Assembly (NCBI GenBank): GCA_903832055.1
Contig: CAILAC010000017.1
Span: 124,001-188,000, forward strand
Length of the DNA: 64,000 nt
Direction: 5' to 3'
Source: an uncultured Acidobacteriota bacterium
GTDB taxonomy: Bacteria > Acidobacteriota > Terriglobia > Terriglobales > Acidobacteriaceae
Positions 18,452 to 26,913 of this stretch are shown here, one piece after another. Within the stretch, counting starts at the first letter, position 1; every line of letters starts with the position of its first letter. The notes under the pieces are model-generated. The model was not told the origin of the DNA, searched no databases, and worked only from the letters and a program-made list of their open reading frames with translations. Made by a program: the position numbers and the translations under genes.

Positions 18452-19165
18452 TCACGCCGTCTTAGGCGCAAACTTCCTCTCGTAATACCGCGTCCAAACC
18501 GCAATCGCCGGCACCCCCAAAATCGTAGGCCAAAGCCAGACCCACCAGGCCGCCCCAAACCAGTGCCCCAGGTTCACCGCCGAAAACGCCGTCATCGCCG
18601 CAATATAGCTCGCAATCATCCCCTGCATGTGGTCAAACCACCAGAACATCTTGTGCTTGGGCTTCTTCACAAAGCTCGCCACCGACCGCCACCCCAGCCG
18701 CACCCCCACAAACCCAAACACCACCGAAACAATACTCACTGGATGCCCAGCCACGGTGATCACCCCCACCCGCATCAGCTCTGGCCGCAACACCCCCATC
18801 ACCATCAGCAGCAGGCTTGATGCCACCGTAATCCCCGCCGCCAGCCAATCCACAAACCTGGCCCGCCCACCCTTGTACATATCTTTCAGATACAGCACCC
18901 GGTACCCCGAAAACGAAGCATAAAAACTGAACACCGCCACCATCGCCAGAAACCAGATCGGCAGCAGAAACGACAGCGACAGCGCCGTAACCGCAACCCC
19001 CGCCATAGCCCAGAAATAAATCTTCCCCCAAAGCCGGTGCGTCTTACCGCCCTTCACTGTGGCCAGCGCCACCGGCGCGCAAACAAACCCCACCACCCCG
19101 CAAGCAATGTGCAGCGTCAACAATACCTGCAAATAAACCGCCCAATGCGGATGCAATCCCATCAA
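18452..19165 (-). CDS. DUF2306-like multi-pass membrane protein
   Basis: LQVLLTLHIACGVVGFVCAPVALATVKGGKTHRLWGKIYFWAMAGVAVTAL. Confidence 0.7.
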   Translation of the reverse strand: MMGLHPHWAVYLQVLLTLHIACGVVGFVCAPVALATVKGGKTHRLWGKIYFWAMAGVAVTALSLSFLLPIWFLAMVAVFSFYASFSGYRVLYLKDMYKGGRARFVDWLAAGITVASSLLLMVMGVLRPELMRVGVITVAGHPVSIVSVVFGFVGVRLGWRSVASFVKKPKHKMFWWFDHMQGMIASYIAAMTAFSAVNLGHWFGAAWWVWLWPTILGVPAIAVWTRYYERKFAPKTA

Positions 19166-19276
19166 ATCACCCCTTATGCAATAGCTGCACTATACAGCAC
19201 TCGTATTTTGCTCTTGTCTTCCCCGTCTATCGTTTCTGTCAGTCCTCAAGTGAGCGAGTCTGCTGTTGCCTTTGCC

Positions 19277-19298
19277 TTTCACACTCACACTCACACTT
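19277..19298. repeat. TTTCACACTCACACTCACACTT intergenic repeat, copy 3
   Basis: Shares TTTCACACTCACAC with copies at 10558 and 16896. Confidence 0.6.
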
Positions 19299-19350
19299 GC
19301 TTGTCCCTCCTTCCACTTCCCCGCCCGATTCTGTGCTAACCTCCGAAATT

Positions 19351-20490
19351 ATGCGGCCTCACTCCATCGGAATTCGTCTGCTGCTTCTAGCACTCGCCTG
19401 CGCGTCCATCGCTCGCGCCGCAACCCATCCCGACGTAGCCACCAAGCCCGCCCAAACCTGGGACAAAGCCGCAGCCGCCCGCTACCTAGACAGCCGCCAA
19501 GTCTGGTGGCAGGAGTGGCCTCACGCCCAGAAAGATCACGGCACCGTCTGCGTCTCCTGCCACACCCAGGTCCCCTACGCCCTGGCCCGGCCGCTCCTCC
19601 GCAAACCCCTCGGCGAAGCAAAGATTTCTGACCCCGAGCAGGCCATGCTTGCCAGCATTCTCACCCGCGTCAAACTCGGCAACCAGGCCGAAACCTTCTA
19701 CAGCGATGCAGTCCACGGCCCCGGCAAGACCCAGGAAGCCCGCAACGCCGAGGCCGTCAACAATGCGCTCATTCTGGCCAGCTACGACGCAGCTGCGGGC
19801 CATCTCACCGAACCCACCCGGCAGGCCCTCACCGCCATGTGGGCATTGCAGGAGCAGTCAGGCGAAAAGGCCGGCGCCTGGCTCTGGCAGAACTTCCATT
19901 TCTCCCCCTGGGAAGCCCCCGAGAGCGAATACATGGGCGCTGCCCAGGCAGCCATCGCCGTCGCCACTGCCCCTGAAAACTACGCGGCCGACCCAAAGAT
20001 TCAGCCCAACCTCACCCTGCTCCGCGCCTACCTCCGCCGCGAAGCCCCCGCCCAGCCCCTCATCAACCGCGTTTACCTGCTCTGGGCCTCGGCAAAACTC
20101 ACCAGCCTGATGACCGAGCCGGAAAAGAAAGCACTCGCCGCCGACATTTTCAAAAAGCAGCAGCCGGACGGAGGCTGGTGCCTTACCGATCTCGGCCTCA
20201 ACCAGCAGGGCGAAACCGCCTGGAAGCGCCACGACAAAACCGCCTTCGAGACCCGCAGCGACGGCTACGCCACCGGACTGGTCGTGCTCGCCCTCGAAGA
20301 AAACGGCATGGGCAAAATTGCCGAGGCGCAGCGCGGCGTCAGCTGGCTCATCGCGAATCAGAACAGGGCCGGGGGCGAATGGCCTGCGCGCTCGGTGAAC
20401 CTCCAGCGCGACCCGGCTACCGGCGTCGGTAAATTCATGAGCGACGCAGCAACGGGTTTTGCGGTTCTGGCGCTCGAGCACAGCAAATAG
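19351..20490 (+). CDS. Secreted alpha-toroid (prenyltransferase/squalene oxidase repeat-like) protein with CXXCH motif
   Basis: Signal peptide; GTVCVSCHTQVPYALARP; toroid-type repeats KQQPDGGWCLTDLG and NQNRAGGEWPARSVN. Confidence 0.7.
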   Translation: MRPHSIGIRLLLLALACASIARAATHPDVATKPAQTWDKAAAARYLDSRQVWWQEWPHAQKDHGTVCVSCHTQVPYALARPLLRKPLGEAKISDPEQAMLASILTRVKLGNQAETFYSDAVHGPGKTQEARNAEAVNNALILASYDAAAGHLTEPTRQALTAMWALQEQSGEKAGAWLWQNFHFSPWEAPESEYMGAAQAAIAVATAPENYAADPKIQPNLTLLRAYLRREAPAQPLINRVYLLWASAKLTSLMTEPEKKALAADIFKKQQPDGGWCLTDLGLNQQGETAWKRHDKTAFETRSDGYATGLVVLALEENGMGKIAEAQRGVSWLIANQNRAGGEWPARSVNLQRDPATGVGKFMSDAATGFAVLALEHSK

Positions 20491-20491
20491 C

Positions 20492-22180
20492 CTATCCGCC
20501 GCGCTTGCGAAAAACTACCCTCAGTTCCCTTCGCCACTGCTCGCTCATCGCCACCAGTTCCCACTCCACCTGGGGCGAAAAATAACGCAGCACAACCTCG
20601 TTTGACGGATGAATGCGCAGCGACGGGGCCACCAGCAGCAGCTTTGGAAGGCGCTCAGACAACTCCACTCCGGCAAAGTATCCCTGTCGCTCAAACGCGC
20701 CAACGCTCTTGCTTTGAATCACTTGCCGGTCAGCGTTCAGCGCCCGCACGCGAATCCAGTAGTCCAGCCCCTGCAACGGCAGGTGCATGTCTTCGCCCGC
20801 CTTGACCTCCAGAATCACCAGCCGCCCGGTCTGATCCACCGTCAAAAGATCCAGCATTCCACGCTCGCCAGCCCCGATGGCCGGCACCTGTGTGTATAGA
20901 AACTCCCCGCGAAGCGCCGGAAAGAGCTCAGCAACATCAATCCGGATGCGCGACTCAAGCCATCGCTCCGGCTGCAGTCGAAACAGCGGATCGGTGTGGA
21001 TTCCGTCTGGATGACGGCTTGCAAACAAACGGCTTAGCAGCTCCCTGCAGAGCTGCTCGTTTTCTTCCGTAAGCGTCGTTTCGTTAGCTCCGGCACCAAA
21101 AGTGATCTCCTGCTGCTGGTAAAAAGAGCTGGCAGAGGCCGTCTGGCGCACCCGCGCAAACTCCAGACCATGCAGCAAGAGTCCGACCTCCGCGGCCGAA
21201 CTTGCGCGCAATTCAACACGCGGCCATGCATCTGCCGGAATCAATGCGCGCATCCTCGCTACGCCTGCACGTGCCCGCTCCAAAGCCGCCACGACGTCAA
21301 AAGCGTGGACCAGACGCGACTCCAGATTACCGGTATCGTGAATGTCGATTTCGGTCAGGGCCTCAGTGCGTTCGTCGAGAGTCAAGAGCTGAAAACTGGC
21401 CAGAGCCGGATTGAGCCACGCCATGCGCTCGGCTGTCGTGCGCCATGCGCCCTCGGGGACGATGACCTTGAGACCACCAAAGTGCTGGGGGCCGCCGGAT
21501 TTCCTGCCCGCCGCATGCTCCCGGCAGTGATCCAGCCACAGCAACCCGAGCGTCAGAACGCCGTCGACCATTGCGCTGGATTCGTCCGCACCGACCCCGA
21601 TGACAGCCTCAGCGATCATGCCTTTTGACCCTCGCAGCAGCCGTCCGCGCACGTACGCTGGGCCAAAGCTGTGTTCGAGGTCAATGGCTGAGCGCAGTCC
21701 ATCGGGCTTGTGGTCGGGGAATGCCCGCGCCAGAACCCGCTCAAGCAGCCGCAGATACTGCCGCCGGGCAGCTTCGCGAGAATTCGGGGTGCGGCGGTCG
21801 CGGGTTGGCACCAGTTCCAGCGCAACCGGCTTGGATGCGCCCATGCGCTGGGTCATCAGCCGCAGATTCCCAGAGCGCATCTCAGCGGAGACAACGGTGC
21901 GCACCATGTTTCGCTCTTCGCTCCACAGTTGCAGCACACAGCGACCATGATTCGAGGCTGCGGAATACCGTGCCAGACGCATGTCAAAGATCACCTGGCC
22001 ATCTTCAAGCACTGCGGCTGCCGGATTTTGAGCGAGATAGCCCTCAATCGCTGCGGCAATTTCCGATGGAGAAGCTGTTTCCGCACCGCCATGAGCGGCT
22101 CGCTTTGCCACGGAGCGGATTACCAGCTCATCCTGCGGCGAAGGTTGACTATGTGAGCCGTGTGATGGCGACTGTGCCAA
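20492..22180 (-). CDS. Uncharacterised 562-aa protein with C-terminal PD-(D/E)XK nuclease-like motif
   Basis: C-terminal GERGMLDLLTVDQTGRLVILEVKAGEDMHLPLQGLDYWIRVR fits D-x(n)-ExK followed by a Q/Y-containing helix. Confidence 0.65.
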   Translation of the reverse strand: MAQSPSHGSHSQPSPQDELVIRSVAKRAAHGGAETASPSEIAAAIEGYLAQNPAAAVLEDGQVIFDMRLARYSAASNHGRCVLQLWSEERNMVRTVVSAEMRSGNLRLMTQRMGASKPVALELVPTRDRRTPNSREAARRQYLRLLERVLARAFPDHKPDGLRSAIDLEHSFGPAYVRGRLLRGSKGMIAEAVIGVGADESSAMVDGVLTLGLLWLDHCREHAAGRKSGGPQHFGGLKVIVPEGAWRTTAERMAWLNPALASFQLLTLDERTEALTEIDIHDTGNLESRLVHAFDVVAALERARAGVARMRALIPADAWPRVELRASSAAEVGLLLHGLEFARVRQTASASSFYQQQEITFGAGANETTLTEENEQLCRELLSRLFASRHPDGIHTDPLFRLQPERWLESRIRIDVAELFPALRGEFLYTQVPAIGAGERGMLDLLTVDQTGRLVILEVKAGEDMHLPLQGLDYWIRVRALNADRQVIQSKSVGAFERQGYFAGVELSERLPKLLLVAPSLRIHPSNEVVLRYFSPQVEWELVAMSEQWRRELRVVFRKRGG

Positions 22181-22653
22181 TCATAGAGAGCGATCACTTC
22201 AGCGAGACTTTGCCGGCCCAAAACGGGGTGGACGTACCCCTGCGCAAACTCCTCTTCCGAGAGTGAATCAAGCAGTGTGACCCAGCGAAAATGCAGGGTC
22301 GCCAACAGATCAAGCGAATGCTTCACCGGCAACAGGCGGGCGTCAGCCAGCTCTGCCCAGGCTGCCTCGTTGTACGGCTTGATGGTCGGCCAGTCTTCGG
22401 TGAGCGCTAACCGGGTGCGGATATAGGCGTTGGCGTGGCTATCGGCCACATGATGGACAACCTGACGCACAGTCCAGCCACCCTCACGATAGGGAGTGTC
22501 GAGCTGCGCATCGCTCAATCCTTCCACTGCAGCGGTGAGACGCTCTGGCAGCATACGCAGAGTCTGAATGTGGGCCGCCCGGATACCGGCCATACTGCTG
22601 GCTGGGCGGCTGAAATGGCCAATTGGATAGCGCAGATCGCTCACTTCAATCAT
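22120..22653 (-). CDS. YfiT/DinB-family putative bacillithiol transferase / metal-dependent protein
   Basis: LPERLTAAVEGLSDAQLDTPYREGGWTVRQVVHHVADSHANAYIRTRLALTEDWPTIKPYNEAAWAEL...YDWHSRHHTAHI. Confidence 0.9.
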   Translation of the reverse strand: MIEVSDLRYPIGHFSRPASSMAGIRAAHIQTLRMLPERLTAAVEGLSDAQLDTPYREGGWTVRQVVHHVADSHANAYIRTRLALTEDWPTIKPYNEAAWAELADARLLPVKHSLDLLATLHFRWVTLLDSLSEEEFAQGYVHPVLGRQSLAEVIALYDWHSRHHTAHIVNLRRRMSW

Positions 22654-22931
22654 CGTTCAAACCTCGAACACCCAGTGTACAAGTCGCTCTAGAGATTCAA
22701 CCGGCATATTCATCATTGGCAAGGTCGGCTGCGCCCGGTTTGGGAAATCTGCTCAAGCGAGTGAAGGCATGGGTAGTCTCAGCAGCAGATACAGTGCGGG
22801 AAGGAGCGGCGGTGTGGGCTGGCTTCATGGTCGTTCACGGCTTGTGTGAGGTGGATCAGGAAACTGACCGTGCTGACCGTCTTGCTTGATTCTTTAATGT
22901 GGCGATGCGCCTGGGTGCAACGCAAAACGGG

Positions 22932-22976
22932 CCCCGGCTCCGATTGAGCGGGAATCTGGAGCCGGGGTGGTTTTTT
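22932..22976. terminator. Strong GC hairpin with T-run on + strand
   Basis: CCCCGGCTCC-N16-GGAGCCGGGG then TGGTTTTTT; immediately downstream of the - strand micropeptide stop. Confidence 0.7.
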
Positions 22977-23093
22977 CTAGGCGTGGCGGTGATGGTGCAT
23001 CGCACGGTGGGGGTGATGGTGATGCTTGCGGGCGGCGAAAGCGGGGCTTGCGCAAACCAGCAAAAGGAGAGTGGCGGCCAATAGCTTCTTCAT
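22977..23093 (-). CDS. 38-aa secreted His-rich micropeptide
   Basis: MKKLLAATLLLLVCASPAFAARKHHHHPHRAMHHHRHA: Sec signal peptide (AFA) plus His-rich tail; weak RBS. Confidence 0.5.
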   Translation of the reverse strand: MKKLLAATLLLLVCASPAFAARKHHHHPHRAMHHHRHA

Positions 23094-23256
23094 GTCAGGA
23101 AGCGTAGCACGATTTGCAGCCGCTGATGTTGTGCCGGCCGCAGCAGGAATCAAGACCGCTACGGGCGCTGGGCAGCCCGTTCCAACTTGACTCCTCGGCA
23201 TGCCGCAGCGCCCATCCGATGGCAAAGGCTCATTCCGCGTACACTAGAGAGTAACC

Positions 23257-24723
23257 ATGAGTGCTGCCCACGCCCACCCCATTCCGGCTTCCGCTTACAG
23301 TCACAAGCGGTATTTTTTTGAGAAATTTGGTATCACGGAGCGCCTGCTTGAGCGCTGCCTGGGCGAGGCCCTTGCGGCAGGCGGCGACTATGCCGACCTC
23401 TACTTTGAATCCGTGACCGCGACCGCCCTCGGCGTAGACGAGCAAATCGTCAAGTCGGCCAGTTGCGGCACCAGCGCAGGATGCGGGATTCGCGTGCTCT
23501 CGGGCGAGCGCACCGGCTACGCCTACACGGACAATCTCAGCCCGGAGCGCCTGCTGCATGCCGCCAAGACCGCCGCGCTGATCGCCTCCGGCCCGGCAAA
23601 GCACCCCATTCAGGGCTTTCAGGATGCGCCGGTCGCCGACCTCTACCCGGTTCCCCTGGGCGGGTTTGACCTCGACCTCGCCGCGCGACTCGACCTCATT
23701 CAACGCGCCGACCGTGCCGCCCGCGCCTTCAGTCCGCACGTAATTCAGGTGCGGTCGAGCTATTCAGAAGAGTTGCGCCGAATTCTCATCGCAGCCTCTG
23801 ACGGCGCCTTTGCCTCTGACACCCAGCCTCTCTGCCGCCTCAACGTCTTTGTCATTGCCAAGGACGACCAGAACACCACCCGCGGCTCCTCAGGCTGCGG
23901 CGGGCGCGGCGGGTTGGAGATCTTCGTCGGTTCCAAGAGCCCTGAAAACCTGGCCCGCGAGGCCGCCCGCGGAGCGATCCTGCAGCTTGGCGCAGTCCCC
24001 GCCCCGGCCGGCGAAATGGAAGTCGTACTCGGCCCCGGCTGGCCCGGCATCCTCCTCCACGAAGCAGTCGGCCACGGCCTCGAAGCTGATTTCAATCGCA
24101 AAAAGACCTCGGCCTTTGCCGGATTGATCGGCCAGTCTGTCGCCAGCAGCAAGGTTTCGGTCGTCGATAACGGCACCATGACCGGGCGGCGCGGCTCGCT
24201 CAACGTGGACGACGAAGGCTCCCCAACCCAGGAGACCGTCCTCATTGAGAACGGCATCCTCAAGGGCTACCTCACTGACAAGCTGTCGTCGCGGCTCACC
24301 GGCGCGGCCAATACCGGCTCGGGCCGCCGCGAAAGCTACCAGTGCATCCCCATGCCGCGCATGACCAACACCTACATGCTGGCCGGCGATGATGAGCCCG
24401 AAGACATCATCCGCAGCGTCAAGCGCGGCCTCTATGCAGTGAACTTTGGCGGCGGCCAGGTCGACATCACCAACGGCAAGTTTGTCTTCTCCGCGTCAGA
24501 AGCCTACCTCATCGAAGACGGCCACATTACCGCTCCGGTCAAAGACGCCACCCTGATCGGCAACGGCCCTGAAGCACTGAAATATGTATCCATGGTCGGC
24601 CATGACCTCAAGCTCGATGAAGGCATCGGGACTTGCGGCAAGGCTGGTCAAAGCGTGCCCGTAGGTGTAGGCATGCCCACTATCAAACTAGACAAAATGA
24701 CCGTCGGCGGCACCGGACGTTAA
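23257..24723 (+). CDS. tldD: TldD metalloprotease
   Basis: HEAVGHGLEAD metal site, YADLYFESVTATALGVDEQIVKSASCGTSAGCGIRVLSGERTGYAYTDNLS. Confidence 0.93.
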   Translation: MSAAHAHPIPASAYSHKRYFFEKFGITERLLERCLGEALAAGGDYADLYFESVTATALGVDEQIVKSASCGTSAGCGIRVLSGERTGYAYTDNLSPERLLHAAKTAALIASGPAKHPIQGFQDAPVADLYPVPLGGFDLDLAARLDLIQRADRAARAFSPHVIQVRSSYSEELRRILIAASDGAFASDTQPLCRLNVFVIAKDDQNTTRGSSGCGGRGGLEIFVGSKSPENLAREAARGAILQLGAVPAPAGEMEVVLGPGWPGILLHEAVGHGLEADFNRKKTSAFAGLIGQSVASSKVSVVDNGTMTGRRGSLNVDDEGSPTQETVLIENGILKGYLTDKLSSRLTGAANTGSGRRESYQCIPMPRMTNTYMLAGDDEPEDIIRSVKRGLYAVNFGGGQVDITNGKFVFSASEAYLIEDGHITAPVKDATLIGNGPEALKYVSMVGHDLKLDEGIGTCGKAGQSVPVGVGMPTIKLDKMTVGGTGR

Positions 24724-24739
24724 TTCAAGGGAGTATGTT

Positions 24740-25015
24740 TTGACTCAGAGAATCGAAGCAGTAGAAGTGAAGCGATGGCATGGCACAACCGATAATCGCG
24801 TTTTTGGCTGGCACACAATGTCCGTGACCGATGCCCTGCGCCTGCAGGACGAAACCTTCCGCTGCCCGGAATGCCTCGGCCGCGTCAAACTGCGCCAGGC
24901 CTCGGCAGAAAAAGAACTCGCAGCCCACGGCACCCACTACAGCAAGAATCCAGGATGCAGCCTGGGCGACTGTTTTGACGGCGAAAAACGCGCCCACATC
25001 AAGCCGGTGAACTAG
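24740..25015 (+). CDS. Small putative zinc-binding protein, unknown
   Basis: FRCPECLGRVKLRQ...HGTHYSKNPGCSLGDCF; 17 bp after tldD; TTG start. Confidence 0.5.
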   Translation: MTQRIEAVEVKRWHGTTDNRVFGWHTMSVTDALRLQDETFRCPECLGRVKLRQASAEKELAAHGTHYSKNPGCSLGDCFDGEKRAHIKPVN

Positions 25016-25084
25016 GCCCGTAGCTTGCGGGCAGCCCACCCAAGCTCTTGCTTTTCCCCTCCCAACCATCCCTCTGGGTGCCCT

Positions 25085-25109
25085 ACCCTACCCTGCTGTT
25101 GGGTAGGGT
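25085..25109. repeat. Hairpin ACCCTACCC-tgctgtt-GGGTAGGGT
   Basis: 9-bp perfect arms in the 25016-25521 intergenic region. Confidence 0.55.
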
Positions 25110-25521
25110 TCGGGGCGCAGCCGGCGTGGCCTGCGCCGACGACGGCGACGTCGAATTGCTCAGTAAAGCTCATTGCTTTTTATTCTACGGATTTGCCGGT
25201 TTTTGCGCTGAAGCTTGCTTTGAGATACAGGAAAATCGCGTCCACTCCAAAGTCGCGAAAAGGGCGTTCAATCCGAAAAGGGGGGGGTGGGGTGTTTTTG
25301 CGATAAATTCACCGTAAACCACTTTTAATGAATGGCTTACGAGGTGGTTACCAGGCGAATTTTGTGCGTTTTTTGTCGTCTTTTCTGAGCTCGACAGGTA
25401 CACGGGCGGTGGAAGCGGGGTGTAAAAGAGATGGGTTTGACCCACCTTTTTCAGTGTATGCCGGGGGTGCGTAATTATCGGCAAATGAGTTGCCTGAGCC
25501 AAAGAAGCTACGCTTCGACAT

Positions 25522-25770
25522 TTACTTCCATGCGCCCAGGAATTGCCGCACCAGCACCAATTGGCCCACGTGATAGGCGTTGTGGTCGGCGATGAGCAGG
25601 GCCTCGCGCAAAATGGTCTGGCCGGAGCCGTGCGGGATGGGGGCGAAGAGGTCTGTTGATTCGTGCATGACCAGGGCGCACATCTCCTTCAGGTCCTGGC
25701 GGCAGGCGGTGAGGCTGTCTTCCCAAGCGGCTTCACTGGGGGGAGCGGTTGGGCGGGTGGCGAAGGTCTG
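25522..25770 (-). pseudogene. C-terminal fragment of a DinB-superfamily protein
   Basis: Reverse reading gives ...[72 protein letters not shown]; the N-terminal DinB part is absent upstream. Confidence 0.7.
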
Positions 25771-26123
25771 AAAAGTAACTACACAGGGTGCCCCACATCT
25801 ATCGGCATCCAGACCAACCCAGCCGACCCTCCCCGCAGCCAGTGGAACATCACAAAAATATGATGGGCAGAATCCGTCGGTCGCCGATGCACAAAACTAC
25901 TGAATTCCCCGCAAACTCAACCCCAACAAACAAAACCACTTCCAACAAATCCGCTTGACAATTTTCGCGGCTCCACCACACCCCAAATTGTTCCACACGT
26001 AACAATCGCGAAGCGCACAGCGCCCTCCAACCACACATGGCCCATCCTTGCTTTCGTCCTCAACCCGCTCGGCGCGGGGCGAAGTTGTCCGTTTTCCCTT
26101 GCCGGGAGCTATAATCGGCGGCG

Positions 26124-26846
26124 ATGTTCCCATACGACGCACAACTGCTCGCTGTGCTTTTAACGCCGCCCGCAACGGTTGCCGACGTACTCGCAACCAT
26201 GCAGTCAATTGACGCGCTCACTGCGGATGGCGACGGGCTGAAGTGGTTCAACTGGCTCTACATGCAGGTCACCGAGCAGGTTGAGACGCAGGTCAGCTCT
26301 GAGGGATTGGCCAGCTCTGCCTTCCTGGCCGAGTTGGACGTGCAGTTTGCCCAGCTCTACTTCAATGCGCTGAAGAGTTTCCTCTCCGACGGCCAACTGC
26401 CGGAGTGCTGGAGGATTTTGTTTGCGCGCCGCAATCAGGCTGCGCTGGCGCGGATTCAATGTGCGCTGGCAGGGATCAACGCGCACATCAACCATGACTT
26501 GCCGGAAGCGATTGTGGCAACCTGCCGGATGCAGGGCTTCGCGCCCAAACACGGCGCATCGGCCTACGCTGACTACACTTCGCTGAACAGTACGCTCGAC
26601 GGCCTGATTGAAGAAGCCAAGCAGACCCTGCATGTGCGCCTGCTGGGAGACGTGCTGCCGGCCGCCGCTCATCTGGAGGACGCGCTGGCCGCGTGGAGCG
26701 TAAGCGCGGCGCGCGAAGCAGCCTGGAACAATGCCGAACTGCTGTGGCATCTGCGCGGCGAGGCGCTGCTCTCCACAGCTTTCCTCGACACCCTGGATGG
26801 CCTCACCAGCGTCGTCGGCCAGGGATTGCTGATTCCCATTTTGTGA
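26124..26846 (+). CDS. DUF5995-like protein
   Basis: SIDALTADGDGLKWFNWLYMQVTEQV...AELDVQFAQLYFNAL...ALAGINAHINHDLPEAIV. Confidence 0.7.
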   Translation: MFPYDAQLLAVLLTPPATVADVLATMQSIDALTADGDGLKWFNWLYMQVTEQVETQVSSEGLASSAFLAELDVQFAQLYFNALKSFLSDGQLPECWRILFARRNQAALARIQCALAGINAHINHDLPEAIVATCRMQGFAPKHGASAYADYTSLNSTLDGLIEEAKQTLHVRLLGDVLPAAAHLEDALAAWSVSAAREAAWNNAELLWHLRGEALLSTAFLDTLDGLTSVVGQGLLIPIL

Positions 26847-26913
26847 GGTGCCGTGCCTTCCGCTTTTATGCGGACCAAGGCTAAAAGCACGCTGAATTTG
26901 ATAGCTTCAATCT

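Noticed and set aside
22623-23084. Plus-strand ORFs of 88 and 61 aa
   Set aside because: No RBS or domain; overlap the YfiT start, the hairpin and the micropeptide antisense.
26205-26750. 181-aa minus-strand ORF
   Set aside because: Antisense to DUF5995-like gene.
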